Assembly (NCBI RefSeq): GCF_001244545.1
Contig: NZ_LN852692.1
Span: 124,001 to 188,000 of the forward strand
Reading direction: 5' to 3'
Origin: Candidatus Stoquefichus sp. SB1
Lineage (GTDB): Bacteria; Bacillota_I; Bacilli_A; Erysipelotrichales; Coprobacillaceae
DNA length: 64,000 nt
Part shown: one piece after another, positions 33,530 through 42,936 of the stretch
Layout of the letters: each line of letters starts with the position of its first letter
Numbering within the stretch: the first letter of the stretch is position 1
Notes under the pieces: model-generated
What the model was told of the DNA's origin: nothing
Databases searched by the model: none
What the model saw: only the letters and a program-made list of their open reading frames with translations
Position numbers and translations under genes: made by a program

Positions 33530-34920
33530 AATCCATTTATGGAAAATTGATCTTAGGTTTTTTGGCGAGTATTCTTTTTAGTTTTTCAATTGCAGGATAT
33601 TTTTCATTGCGCAAGAATTCTGATGAACTAGGGCGTTTGACAGTTGAAGAATTAGATAATTCAACAGAATTAATTGCGGATTTTTTAACAATGATTGATA
33701 ATGAGAATCTCACTAAAGTTTTAAATGGTTATGCGGCAACTTCAGAAGTGAGCTTTTTTATTGAAACACAGGGACATAAAGATGTTTATGGAACTTTATC
33801 TGGTCGTCAATTAACAACCAAAGAACATGAATTATTAGAAAAGCATTTAGGAAAGACAATTTCACTACGTGATTCTTCAATGCGAAAATTAGCAAAATCT
33901 TTTGAAGTCAATGGCCAACAATATATTGTTTTTGTTCAAAAAGATATTGGTAAAAAAGAAATGGTTTTTGTTGATTCGGCAATGATTGCTGTTTTTTGTA
34001 TGTTAATTGCAGGAAGTATTACTTTTCTTGTGATAGCGGATATTATTGTTAAACCTATATCTCGCTTAAATAAAGCAACCAATGAATTATCTAAGGGAAA
34101 TTATCGGGTTCGTGTCAATTATACTGGTAATGATGAAATTGCACGTTTAAATCGCAGTTTTAATCAAATGGCTCAACAGTTAGCCAAACAGGAAGAAACA
34201 AGGCAACAGTTTATATCTGATGTTTCGCATGAGTTTCAGACACCTTTAACAGCTATTCAGGGATTTGCAACGATTTTAAAAAATGAAAAACTATCAGATG
34301 AACAAAGACAAAAATATGCGGATATTATTTTGTTTCATAGTAAACGTCTTTCTACGCTTTCTAAAAATATGTTACAATTAACGATTTTAGAGGGTGAAGA
34401 TGTGAAAATAGAAATGAGTGAATTTTCATTAATTGAGCAATTGAATCGTGTGATTGAAACACAGGATAATCTTGCAATGAGTAAGAATATTGAAATTGAA
34501 TTTAATATTCCTAAAAATGATGTCCGTATTGAAGCAGATGAATCAAGATTAGAACAGGTATGGATTAATCTTGTTAATAATGCGATTAAATATACGAATG
34601 ACAATGGTGTTGTCACTATTTCAGTGAAGAAAACATCTAAAGAAGTAGAAGTGACAATACAGGATACAGGTGTTGGAATGAGTAAAGAGGCGATTTCTCA
34701 TATCTTTGAAAGATTCTATCGTCAAGATAAATCAAGAAGTGTGGAAGGAAATGGTTTAGGATTATCAATTGTCAAAAGAATTATTGATTTACATCAAGGA
34801 ACAATTGATGTAAAGTCAAGAGAAGATGGTGGCAGTCAGTTTATTGTTCGACTTCCTCAAGTGAGATCTTTCCATATTGGTGAAAGATTAATAAAAAAAG
34901 ATAAAGATAATCATTCTTAA
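33526..34920 (+). CDS. Membrane sensor histidine kinase
   Basis: 464 residues. Two membrane helices (about 7-27 and 152-174) flank an extracytoplasmic sensor domain of roughly 120 residues. A HAMP linker follows (about 175-225). The H-box is SDVSHEFQTPLTA with H235; the usual ELRTP is altered to EFQTP. The ATPase domain shows N-box EQVWINLVNNAIKYT, G1 DTGVGM, F-box FERFYRQD and G2 GNGLGLSIVKRI. It should be an active autokinase that phosphorylates the upstream regulator. The signal is unknown. It ends 16 bases before smc, so smc may be cotranscribed with the two-component genes, an unusual neighbour. Confidence 0.93.
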   Translation: MKSIYGKLILGFLASILFSFSIAGYFSLRKNSDELGRLTVEELDNSTELIADFLTMIDNENLTKVLNGYAATSEVSFFIETQGHKDVYGTLSGRQLTTKEHELLEKHLGKTISLRDSSMRKLAKSFEVNGQQYIVFVQKDIGKKEMVFVDSAMIAVFCMLIAGSITFLVIADIIVKPISRLNKATNELSKGNYRVRVNYTGNDEIARLNRSFNQMAQQLAKQEETRQQFISDVSHEFQTPLTAIQGFATILKNEKLSDEQRQKYADIILFHSKRLSTLSKNMLQLTILEGEDVKIEMSEFSLIEQLNRVIETQDNLAMSKNIEIEFNIPKNDVRIEADESRLEQVWINLVNNAIKYTNDNGVVTISVKKTSKEVEVTIQDTGVGMSKEAISHIFERFYRQDKSRSVEGNGLGLSIVKRIIDLHQGTIDVKSREDGGSQFIVRLPQVRSFHIGERLIKKDKDNHS

Positions 34921-34936
34921 GAAAGGATTTGAATCT

Positions 34937-37882
34937 ATGCATTTAAAAAGGATTGAATTACATGGTTTTAAGTCATTTGCTGATAAATCAGTAATAGAGT
35001 TTCAACCAGGGATTACCGGAATTGTTGGACCTAATGGCTGTGGAAAATCAAATATTAGTGATGCAGTGAGATGGGTTTTAGGAGAACAATCGGTAAAATC
35101 ATTACGTGGTTCTAATATGGCTGATGTTATATTTAATGGCAGTGAAGATCGTAAACCACAGAATGTTGCTGAGGTGACTTTGGTATTTGATAATGAAGAT
35201 CGTTTTATGAATTTTGATTATAATGAAGTGGAAATTACAAGACGTTTATATCGTCAAAATAATGAAGCTGAATATTTGATTAATAAGGAACCTTGTCGTT
35301 TAAAAGATATTCTTGATTTGATAATGGATACAGGGTTAGGGAGAGATTCATTATCGATTATTTCACAAGGAAATATTTCTAGTTTTGCAGATAGTAAGCC
35401 TGAAGAAAGACGTGGTATGTTTGAAGAAGCAGCAGGAGTTGCTAAATATAAAAAGCGTAAATTAGAATCGATTCGTAAATTAGAGAGAACGAAAGATAAT
35501 TTGGATCGTGTTGAAGATATTTGCTTAGAGTTGGAAAAACAAATTGCACCTTTAAAAAGACAAAAAGAAAAAGCTGAAATTTATTTGGATCTTAAGAATC
35601 AATTACAATCTATTGAAGTCAGTGTTTTGGTTAAAGAAATTGAAAATTTATCTGCTTCTTTAAAAGAATTAAATACATCTTTGGATTCATTAGATAAAGA
35701 AAAGGTGACTATTGAAGGACAAATTCTATTAAATGAACAACAAAATGAAACATTAAAGAAAAAAATGTTTGATCTTGATCAAGAAGTCAATGGACTGCAA
35801 GGACAACTTTTAACAGCCATGAATAATGTTAATGAGCTAGAAACACAAAAGGTAGAAATAGATACAAACCGTAAACATATTTTAGAAAATACAGATAAAG
35901 AAGATTTACAGGCACGTATTGCCCAAATGAAGGCGATTTTGCAGGATGCTGTTAATGAATATAATGATCGTGTGAAGCGTTATAATGAAACCAAGGAAGA
36001 AAAACTTGATTTGGAAGCGGCTCAAGAAAGAAATCGTGCTGAAATGATGAATTTAAGACAAAATATCGAGAATTTAAATTTACAATTACATAATAATCGT
36101 AATCGTAGAGAACAATTGGTTGATATTGTTGAAAATAAATCAGGTTATAGTTATGGTGTGCGTTCAGTCATGAAAGCCAAAGAATCATTAAATGGTGTTA
36201 TTGGGGTACTTGGGGATTTGTTAGAGAGTGCTCCAGAATATGAGACTGCTTTAGCCACAGCATTAGGAAATGCTGTTCAGTTCGTTGTCACAAAAACGGA
36301 TGAAGATGCTAGAAGAGCCATTCGTTTTCTTAAGGATAATAAATCTGGACGAGCAACATTTTTACCTATTGAGATTATGCGTCCAAGAATCATTAGAGAT
36401 GAACATTTAATTGTATGTCAGAATTTTAATGGCTATCTAGGCACTATGAGTGATTTTGTAGAATATGATTCAGCAATTGAAAGTGTTGTTTTAAACCAAT
36501 TGGGGAATATTATTTTAGTGGATACACTAGAACATGCTTCAGCTTTATCACGTGCGACATTTGCAAGATATAAAGTTGTAACATTAGAAGGTGAAGTTGT
36601 CAATGTTGGTGGTTCATTGACAGGTGGAAGTTATAAACAGCAATCTTCTAATTTTGCAAGTAAACGTGAATTGGAAATGATTAAAGATGTGATTGTGACC
36701 CAAGAAAAAGAGATTTCTGAAAAGAAAGCAAAATTGAATGATTTGGATAATCTTGCTAGGGAAATTTCACACAATTTGCTGCAAAAACAGATGTCTTTTG
36801 CAAAATTAGAAGTCGTTGTGACAAATAAGAAGAGTGAACTTCAGGTCGCGAAAAGCGAATATGAAAGTTTAACCAATCGCAGTATTGAATTATCAGAGAT
36901 TGAAAGCGGTAGTGAAGATAATCAGTTAATTAATGAATTGAATGATGCGAAAAAACGTCGTGATCGTTTAACTGAAAGTATTCAGGCAAAGCGTGAGTTG
37001 CGTATGAGTTTTGTTAATCAAAATGATCAGTTAGAAGAAACTTTAAAAGCAGCTCGTTCACATTTGCGTGAAATTCAATCTGATATGACGCAAAAGCAGG
37101 TTTTTAAAGCAAAACAAGAAACTGAATTGTCAAATTATTTATTACGTCTTAATGATGAATATAAAATGACTTATGAATTTGCTAAGGATGAATATACAGC
37201 TGAGATAAATATGGGTGAAGCCAAAGAAACTGTTCGTCTATTACGTCATAAAATTGATTCATTGGGTAATGTGAACTTACAGGCGATTGATGATTATCAG
37301 GAAGTATCAACACGTTATGAAACGTTAAATAATCAAAGAATTGATTTGATTAGTGCTCAGGATAGTATTTTAAAAGCTATTGATGAGATGGATGAAATTA
37401 TGGTGACACGTTTTAGTGAAACTTTTGAAAAGATTAATAAAGAGTTTAATATTGTTTTTAGAAATTTATTTGGTGGTGGAAAAGCTGAATTAAAATATAG
37501 TGATCCTGATAATATTTTAGAAACAGGTATTGATATTGATGTCCAGCCACCAGGAAAAGCAGTACAAAATATTACCCTCTTTTCAGGTGGGGAAAAGGCT
37601 TTAATTGCAATATCTTGTCTTTTTGCAATATTAAGAGTACGACCTGTACCAATGTGTATTTTAGATGAAGTAGAAGCGGCTTTGGATGTGGCTAATGTTG
37701 AAAGATTCGCTAAATATTTAAGAGAATTTTCAACCCAGACACAGTTCATTGTTGTGACACATCGTGAAGGAACAATGGAAGAATGTGACCTTCTCTATGG
37801 TGCAACGATGCAACAAAAAGGTGTTACAAAGCTTGTGAGTGTGAAGTTAAAGGATGCTATTGATTTAGCACAGACTGCATAA
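34937..37882 (+). CDS. smc: Chromosome segregation SMC ATPase, short form
   Basis: 981 residues; typical bacterial SMC is about 1180. The N-terminal ATPase half has Walker A GPNGCGKS at 31-38 and the Q-loop region; the hinge runs from about 405 to 530 (GYSYGVRSVMKAKESLNG; AVQFVVTKTDEDARRAI); the C-terminal half has LFSGGEKALIAIS and the Walker B region CILDEVEAALD. Both coiled-coil arms are complete but shorter than usual by roughly 100 residues each, so this is a compact SMC rather than a truncation. It condenses and segregates chromosomes with ScpA and ScpB, not in this window. The rnc gene usually found before smc in Firmicutes is absent here. RBS GAAAGGA. Confidence 0.92.
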   Translation: MHLKRIELHGFKSFADKSVIEFQPGITGIVGPNGCGKSNISDAVRWVLGEQSVKSLRGSNMADVIFNGSEDRKPQNVAEVTLVFDNEDRFMNFDYNEVEITRRLYRQNNEAEYLINKEPCRLKDILDLIMDTGLGRDSLSIISQGNISSFADSKPEERRGMFEEAAGVAKYKKRKLESIRKLERTKDNLDRVEDICLELEKQIAPLKRQKEKAEIYLDLKNQLQSIEVSVLVKEIENLSASLKELNTSLDSLDKEKVTIEGQILLNEQQNETLKKKMFDLDQEVNGLQGQLLTAMNNVNELETQKVEIDTNRKHILENTDKEDLQARIAQMKAILQDAVNEYNDRVKRYNETKEEKLDLEAAQERNRAEMMNLRQNIENLNLQLHNNRNRREQLVDIVENKSGYSYGVRSVMKAKESLNGVIGVLGDLLESAPEYETALATALGNAVQFVVTKTDEDARRAIRFLKDNKSGRATFLPIEIMRPRIIRDEHLIVCQNFNGYLGTMSDFVEYDSAIESVVLNQLGNIILVDTLEHASALSRATFARYKVVTLEGEVVNVGGSLTGGSYKQQSSNFASKRELEMIKDVIVTQEKEISEKKAKLNDLDNLAREISHNLLQKQMSFAKLEVVVTNKKSELQVAKSEYESLTNRSIELSEIESGSEDNQLINELNDAKKRRDRLTESIQAKRELRMSFVNQNDQLEETLKAARSHLREIQSDMTQKQVFKAKQETELSNYLLRLNDEYKMTYEFAKDEYTAEINMGEAKETVRLLRHKIDSLGNVNLQAIDDYQEVSTRYETLNNQRIDLISAQDSILKAIDEMDEIMVTRFSETFEKINKEFNIVFRNLFGGGKAELKYSDPDNILETGIDIDVQPPGKAVQNITLFSGGEKALIAISCLFAILRVRPVPMCILDEVEAALDVANVERFAKYLREFSTQTQFIVVTHREGTMEECDLLYGATMQQKGVTKLVSVKLKDAIDLAQTA

Positions 37883-37893
37883 GGAGGAAGACA

Positions 37894-38874
37894 ATGGGAT
37901 TTTTTAATAAGATTAAAGAGGCATTGGTTGGAAATTCAGCAAAACAAAATGAAAAGTATGTTGCTGGATTAGATAAGTCTGGTTCTTCATTATCATCAAA
38001 GATTAATGAATTGGCAGCACGTTATCGTGAATTGGATGATGATTATTTTGAGGAATTAGAAAATATTTTGATTATGAGTGATGTTGGTGTTTCAATGGTT
38101 ATGACAATTATTGATGAAATCAAAAAGGAAGTTCGTTTACAAAATATTAAAGATCCTCAAGCTATTAACGATATTATTATCGATAAAATGTTTGTTATTT
38201 ATGCCAATGATTCTTATATGACAACAAAAATTAATTATGATGATCAGGATTTGACTGTTATCTTAATGGTTGGTGTGAATGGTGCTGGAAAAACAACAAC
38301 AATTGCCAAGCTTGCCCATATGATGCTTACTGATGGAAAATCTGTCATGGTTGCGGCTGGTGATACATTTAGAGCAGGAGCTATTGATCAGTTGGCTGTT
38401 TGGGCTGATCGTTTAGGAATTGAATGCATTAAAGGAAAAGAGGGTGGCGATCCTTCGTCTGTTGTCTTTGATGCTTTAAATCAAGCCAAAGAAAAAAATG
38501 TTGATGTCTTGATTTGTGATACTGCTGGACGTTTACAAAATAAAGTCAATTTGATGAATGAATTAGAAAAGATGAATCGTATTATCAAACGTGTTGTTCC
38601 TGCTGGTCCTCAAGAAACATTGCTTGTTATTGATGCAACAACAGGACAAAATGGTGTTTCACAGGCTCAGGAATTCTCTAAGATTACAGATATCACAGGA
38701 ATCGTTTTAACAAAAATGGATGGAACCGCAAAAGGTGGTATTGTTTTATCAATTAAGGATACTTTAAATATTCCTGTTAAGTTTATTGGTTTGGGTGAAA
38801 GTATGGATGATTTACAAGAATTTGATCTTGAACAATATATCTATGGCTTATGCAAGAACTTGATGGAGGAATAG
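37894..38874 (+). CDS. ftsY: Signal recognition particle receptor FtsY
   Basis: 326 residues. Only a short acidic/basic N-terminal A region (about 1-25) precedes the N domain. The GTPase domain has GVNGAGKTTTIAKLA near 129, DTFRAGAIDQL near 167, DTAGRLQNK near 210 and TKMDGTAKGG near 273. It docks the SRP-ribosome complex at the membrane through a GTPase heterodimer with Ffh, encoded two genes downstream. RBS AAGGAGGA. It ends one base before the ylxM start. Confidence 0.95.
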   Translation: MGFFNKIKEALVGNSAKQNEKYVAGLDKSGSSLSSKINELAARYRELDDDYFEELENILIMSDVGVSMVMTIIDEIKKEVRLQNIKDPQAINDIIIDKMFVIYANDSYMTTKINYDDQDLTVILMVGVNGAGKTTTIAKLAHMMLTDGKSVMVAAGDTFRAGAIDQLAVWADRLGIECIKGKEGGDPSSVVFDALNQAKEKNVDVLICDTAGRLQNKVNLMNELEKMNRIIKRVVPAGPQETLLVIDATTGQNGVSQAQEFSKITDITGIVLTKMDGTAKGGIVLSIKDTLNIPVKFIGLGESMDDLQEFDLEQYIYGLCKNLMEE

Positions 38875-38875
38875 G

Positions 38876-39205
38876 ATGGAATCAAGTTTAGAAAAGAAGC
38901 AAAGAGTAAATTTACTGATGGATTGTTATATTGATTTATTAACTGATAAGCAACGTGAATATTTATCTTTGTATTATGAAGAAGATTTATCTTTATCTGA
39001 AATTGCTGAAGATTTAGATGTTTCACGTAATGCTGTCTATGATAATTTAAAAAGAGCAGTCACTTCTTTAGAGGATTATGAAAAGAAATTACATTTACTA
39101 GAAAAACATATTCAAAGAATGGATTTAATTCAAAGAATTGAAACTGAACAAGCGACTTCTAATGATCAGTTAAATGATTATTTAGAAATGTTAAAGAATA
39201 TATAG
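38876..39205 (+). CDS. ylxM: YlxM-type putative helix-turn-helix protein of the SRP operon
   Basis: 109 residues. A sigma-70 region-4-like helix-turn-helix is visible (LTDKQREYLSLYYEEDLSLSE, here 19-39; then EIAEDLDVSRNAVYDNLKRA). This family always lies between ftsY and ffh or next to ffh in Firmicutes and can stimulate SRP GTPase function in streptococci. It may regulate rather than bind DNA. It is tightly packed in the ftsY-ylxM-ffh operon. Confidence 0.92.
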   Translation: MESSLEKKQRVNLLMDCYIDLLTDKQREYLSLYYEEDLSLSEIAEDLDVSRNAVYDNLKRAVTSLEDYEKKLHLLEKHIQRMDLIQRIETEQATSNDQLNDYLEMLKNI

Positions 39206-39217
39206 GAGGGTGTATTT

Positions 39218-40609
39218 ATGGCTTTTGAATCTCTTTCAGAAAGATTACAAGAGAGTTTAAAGAAAATCAGGGGACAGGCAACGTTAACTGAAGACAATAT
39301 GGATGAGATGCTTCGTGAAATTAGATTAGCATTACTTGAAGCGGATGTTAACTTCCAGGTTGTCAAAGAATTTATTGCGAAGACAAAAGAAAAAGCTTTA
39401 GGGCAAGATGTTTTAGGATCATTAAAACCTGGTCAGGTTGTTGTAAAGATTGTTCATGATGAATTAGTAGAATTATTAGGAACAAGTGTTAGTGAATTAG
39501 ATTTATCAAAATCTCCAGCTGTTGTGATGATGGTTGGTTTACAGGGTTCTGGGAAAACAACAACTTCAGGAAAAATTGCAAAATTAATAACAAATAAATA
39601 TGGTAAAAAACCATTGTTAGTTGCAGCGGATATTTATCGTCCAGCTGCGGTTGACCAATTAAAAACATTAGGACAGCAATTAGATATTCCAGTCTTTGAA
39701 AAAGGAACAGATATTAGGGCTGAAGACATTGTTAAAGAAGCAATGGATTATGCTTATGCTAATCATCATGATGTGGTGATTGTCGATACAGCTGGTCGTT
39801 TACATATTGATGAACCTTTAATGCAAGAATTACAGAATATTAAAGACATTGTGAATCCAAGTGAAATTCTTTTGGTAGTTGATGCATTAACTGGACAGGA
39901 TATTGTTAATGTTGCCCAATCATTCAACGAACATTTAGGAATTACAGGGGCAGTTTTAACAAAATTAGATGGTGATTCTCGTGGTGGTGGTGCATTATCT
40001 GTGCGTCATATCACACATGTTCCAATTAAATTTATTGGGACTGGTGAAAAACTAGATGCTATTGATTTATTCTATCCAGATCGTATGGCAGATCGTATCT
40101 TGGGAATGGGAGATGTTGTTTCTTTAGTTGAAAAAGTTCAGGATGTTTATGACGAAAAGGATACGATGAAAACATTCCAAAAGATGCAACAAGGAACTTT
40201 TGGACTAGATGATATGCTTGATCAGATGCATCAAATGCGTAAATTAGGACCTTTATCAGGTATCTTAAAAATGATTCCAGGAATGCCTAAAATGCCTGAA
40301 ATTAATGATGATGATACAGATAAAAAATTAAAAATGACAGAATCAATTATTTATTCAATGACAAAAGAAGAACGTCGTCATCCTGATATATTAAATGCAA
40401 AACGTAAAGAAAGAATTGCTAAAGGATGCGGACGTAGTGTTGCTGATATTAATCGTTTATTGAAACAATTTGAACAGTCACGATTAATGATGAAACAAAT
40501 GGGTAATTTAGATCCAGTAACAGGTATGCCAACACAAAAACCTAAGCACAATATGGTAATCAATCCAAATCGTAAAAAAGAAAGACATAAGAAGAAAAAG
40601 AAAAGATAA
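39218..40609 (+). CDS. ffh: Signal recognition particle GTPase Ffh
   Basis: 463 residues: N domain (1-90), G domain with GLQGSGKTTTSGKIAK at about 107, DIYRPAAVDQL at about 138, DTAGRLHID at about 188 and TKLDGDSRGGGAL at about 246, then the methionine-rich M domain (about 320-440; QMRKLGPL, then IYSMTKEERRHPDILNAK) that binds signal peptides and 4.5S RNA. The tail is very basic. It pairs with FtsY upstream. RBS AGGAGGGTG. The 4.5S RNA gene was not found in the window. Confidence 0.97.
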   Translation: MAFESLSERLQESLKKIRGQATLTEDNMDEMLREIRLALLEADVNFQVVKEFIAKTKEKALGQDVLGSLKPGQVVVKIVHDELVELLGTSVSELDLSKSPAVVMMVGLQGSGKTTTSGKIAKLITNKYGKKPLLVAADIYRPAAVDQLKTLGQQLDIPVFEKGTDIRAEDIVKEAMDYAYANHHDVVIVDTAGRLHIDEPLMQELQNIKDIVNPSEILLVVDALTGQDIVNVAQSFNEHLGITGAVLTKLDGDSRGGGALSVRHITHVPIKFIGTGEKLDAIDLFYPDRMADRILGMGDVVSLVEKVQDVYDEKDTMKTFQKMQQGTFGLDDMLDQMHQMRKLGPLSGILKMIPGMPKMPEINDDDTDKKLKMTESIIYSMTKEERRHPDILNAKRKERIAKGCGRSVADINRLLKQFEQSRLMMKQMGNLDPVTGMPTQKPKHNMVINPNRKKERHKKKKKR

Positions 40610-40641
40610 TTGTTATCAGTTTTTCCTAGCTAAAAAGATGT

Positions 40642-40647
40642 TATAAT
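40642..40647 (+). promoter_or_regulatory. Candidate promoter of the 73-residue membrane protein
   Basis: TATAAT at 40642-40647 preceded by TGT (extended -10), 19 bases before the start. No clear -35. Confidence 0.45.
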
Positions 40648-40666
40648 GTGATCAGGAGGTCATATT

Positions 40667-40888
40667 ATGAAAGAAACATTTTTGAAAGTGGTCTGCTGGG
40701 TTCTACTGGCTTTGTTTTGCTTTTATATCTATTGGTTTGTTATTGTAAAAACTGAAATGTTTTTATTTCAAACACAAATAGATTCAATTGATGAACTACG
40801 GACATTCATTTTAGCAGGAGTATTAGACTTAACAATGATTATTGTTATTTATGGTGAAAAAATAAGGAGAGATTTAAAAACAAAATAA
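40667..40888 (+). CDS. Small two-helix membrane protein, function unknown
   Basis: 73 residues with two hydrophobic segments (about 7-26, VVCWVLLALFCFYIYWFVIV, and 46-60, FILAGVLDLTMIIVIY) and a short basic C-terminus. An excellent RBS (CAGGAGGT) and an upstream TATAAT make it a real gene. It belongs to no family I recognise and is wedged between ffh and an SGNH protein. Confidence 0.7.
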   Translation: MKETFLKVVCWVLLALFCFYIYWFVIVKTEMFLFQTQIDSIDELRTFILAGVLDLTMIIVIYGEKIRRDLKTK

Positions 40889-40979
40889 ATCTTTCTTTTT
40901 TTCTTTAGAAACTCTTTATAAAAGATAAGATATTCTTATTACTTCTTTATTTTAAAATAAAGATAAGGAAGTGAAAGAA

Positions 40980-41765
40980 ATGAAAAAGTTATGGATAATC
41001 ATGATCTTGATTTGTTGTGTTGCAACAGGATTAACAATAACAAGTCAGTTTTTGATAAGAGATATTGATGGTAAGGCATTTATTTATGATCGTTTAGATA
41101 TTTTAGCAGTTGGTGATAGTAATCTTTATAGTGCTTTTTCACCTCAACTGTATTATCAGCTTTATCAAAAGAAAAGCTATGTGATGGCAACTGCGAATCA
41201 ATCCATTGATAAGACATATCAATATTTATCTGAATTTTTACTACACACCCATCCACAGATTATTTTGTTTGAAACGAATCCATTATATAGTTCTCACAAT
41301 CCAACTCAAAGTCAAGAAACATCATTGAATTTATTATCGACTGATAATCATGTTCAACAAATGTATACCAAGAAAAAACGAAAAGATTATTTAGATGAAT
41401 ATGGATTTTATGAAAGTCGTCAAATCATACCAGGTCTATATTTTAATCATATGAAAAAAACATCAGAAATGTTTGTAATACCAGAAATAACCAAAATGTA
41501 TTTTGAAAAAATTGTTGACATATGTCAACAATATCATATTCAACTCATATTGCTATCTGTTCCTTCAGCTATTGATTGGTCAATGGCAAAGCATAATTAT
41601 GTTGCTTTTTTAGCTCAAAATAAAAATTTACCATATATTGATCTCAATCTTTCTAAGCAAGTGCATATCAATTGGTTGTTTGACTCTAGAGATGGAGGTA
41701 TTCATCTCAATAACAATGGTGCAATCAAAGTGACTCGCCTGTTAGGTCAAATATTAGAAAAATAA
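40980..41765 (+). CDS. Membrane-anchored SGNH-like hydrolase or acyltransferase (DltD/AlgX-like)
   Basis: 261 residues. One N-terminal signal anchor (about 2-24, KKLWIIMILICCVATGLTIT) and an extracytoplasmic SGNH-like domain: block I LAVGDSNLYSAFSP with the catalytic-type Ser near residue 45, and block V DGGIHLNNNGA near 241-251 with an Asp-x-x-x-His. This resembles extracellular O-acyl transfer proteins such as DltD and AlgJ/X rather than secreted lipases. The partner membrane acyltransferase is not nearby. ATG 40980 is preferred over a GTG at 40971 because AAGGAAG lies at the right distance. A perfect 18-bp palindrome (40945-40962) lies just upstream. Confidence 0.65.
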   Translation: MKKLWIIMILICCVATGLTITSQFLIRDIDGKAFIYDRLDILAVGDSNLYSAFSPQLYYQLYQKKSYVMATANQSIDKTYQYLSEFLLHTHPQIILFETNPLYSSHNPTQSQETSLNLLSTDNHVQQMYTKKKRKDYLDEYGFYESRQIIPGLYFNHMKKTSEMFVIPEITKMYFEKIVDICQQYHIQLILLSVPSAIDWSMAKHNYVAFLAQNKNLPYIDLNLSKQVHINWLFDSRDGGIHLNNNGAIKVTRLLGQILEK

Positions 41766-41783
41766 AGTGTTAAGTAAAAACAC

Positions 41784-41811
41784 TTGACAGATATAAAATT
41801 TATGGTATGAT
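41784..41811 (+). promoter_or_regulatory. Promoter of the rpsP operon
   Basis: TTGACA (41784-41789), 16-base spacer, TATGAT (41806-41811): the best promoter in the window by consensus. A small hairpin (41765-41771 with 41779-41785) overlaps the -35 and may end the upstream gene. Confidence 0.8.
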
Positions 41812-41844
41812 ATGAAAGCAAACTAAAAAAACGGAGGTAATCGT

Positions 41845-42129
41845 ATGGCTGTAAAAATTAGATTAAAAAGAATGGGTGCTAAAAAATCACCATTTTATAG
41901 AATTGTAGCTGCAGATTCAAGAATGCCTAGAGATGGACGTTTCATTGAACAATTAGGAACATATGATCCTAGACAAAATCCTGCAGTTGTAACAATTAAG
42001 GAAGAAGAAGTTTTAGCATGGTTAAATAAAGGTGCTCAACCTTCTGATACTGTGAGAAACTTATTAAGCCAAAAAGGAATTATGAAAAAATTCGCTGAAG
42101 CTAAAGATGCTGCTAAAGCTAAGAAATAA
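41845..42129 (+). CDS. rpsP: Small ribosomal subunit protein S16
   Basis: 94 residues, of which about 82 are the conserved core ([43 protein letters not shown]). It binds 16S rRNA early in 30S assembly. A good RBS (CGGAGGT) and a consensus promoter upstream. First gene of rpsP-khpA-rimM-trmD, the usual Firmicutes order, linking ribosome assembly to tRNA methylation. Confidence 0.97.
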   Translation: MAVKIRLKRMGAKKSPFYRIVAADSRMPRDGRFIEQLGTYDPRQNPAVVTIKEEEVLAWLNKGAQPSDTVRNLLSQKGIMKKFAEAKDAAKAKK

Positions 42130-42143
42130 AGCTGGTGATTAAA

Positions 42144-42395
42144 GTGGATTATGTAAAAACTTTGCATGATATTGCTAGTGAATTGGTCAGTGACAAGAAT
42201 AAATTAGAAGTAAGACAGATGCCATCTTTAGAAGATGATACAATTGTTTTATATGTTTATGCGGCACATGATGATATTGCTAAGCTTATTGGCAGAAAAG
42301 GTATGATGGCTAATTCTATTCGTCAATTAATGTCTGTAAGTGGACGTTTACATGATAAGAAATTAGATATCAAATTTGAATCTTATGGAGAATAG
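42144..42395 (+). CDS. khpA: KH-domain RNA-binding protein KhpA
   Basis: A small KH-type II protein (83 residues from GTG 42144; 86 if GTG 42135 is used). The KH GxxG loop is IGRKGMMANSIRQLM. KhpA pairs with KhpB in Firmicutes to bind RNA and affect division and wall growth. GTG 42144 is preferred because GGTG lies five bases before it, but the start is uncertain. It follows rpsP by a few bases. Confidence 0.9.
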   Translation: MDYVKTLHDIASELVSDKNKLEVRQMPSLEDDTIVLYVYAAHDDIAKLIGRKGMMANSIRQLMSVSGRLHDKKLDIKFESYGE

Positions 42396-42432
42396 ATGTG
42401 ATATCACATCTATTTTTTTTAAAGGAGAAAAT

Positions 42433-42936
42433 ATGGAACAAGTCATTATTGGAAAAATTGTAAATACACATGGAATTAAAGGTGAATTGAAAGTCAAATC
42501 TTCAACTGATTTTGTTGAGGAAAGATTTGCAAAAGGACAACATGTTTTGATTGATGATCATGGTCAGATGGTTGATATGATTGTAGCGACACACCGTTTT
42601 CATAAAGGACATGTCTTGGTTAGTTTTCAAGGTTTTCAAGATATTAATTTGGTTGAAAAGTATAAGGGATGTACAATGTATGCTCAAAAAGATATCAATC
42701 TCCTTGATGAAGGCGAATATTATATTGGAGATTTAATTGGTTGTGAAGTTTATAACCAAAATGAATGGATTGGTAAAGTGACAGATGTTCAATTATATGA
42801 TCATCATGATATTTTGGTTGTTGAAGGAAATCAGAAAATTTTGATTCCTTATGTAGATGCTTTTGTTGAACATGAAAATATTGAAGAAAAACGAATTGAT
42901 GTTCATTTGATTGAGGGTTTTTATGATGAAAATTGA
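42433..42936 (+). CDS. rimM: 16S rRNA processing protein RimM
   Basis: 167 residues. The N-terminal RimM domain starts VIIGKIVNTHGIKGELKVKS, and the C-terminal PRC-barrel-like part has YYIGDLIGCEVY and ILIPYVDAFVEHENIEEKRI. It assists late 30S head assembly around S19 and S13. ATG 42433 follows AAAGGAGAA. A short palindromic GATGTGATATCACATC sits at 42394-42409 between khpA and rimM. The 3' end overlaps trmD by 14 bases. Confidence 0.95.
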   Translation: MEQVIIGKIVNTHGIKGELKVKSSTDFVEERFAKGQHVLIDDHGQMVDMIVATHRFHKGHVLVSFQGFQDINLVEKYKGCTMYAQKDINLLDEGEYYIGDLIGCEVYNQNEWIGKVTDVQLYDHHDILVVEGNQKILIPYVDAFVEHENIEEKRIDVHLIEGFYDEN

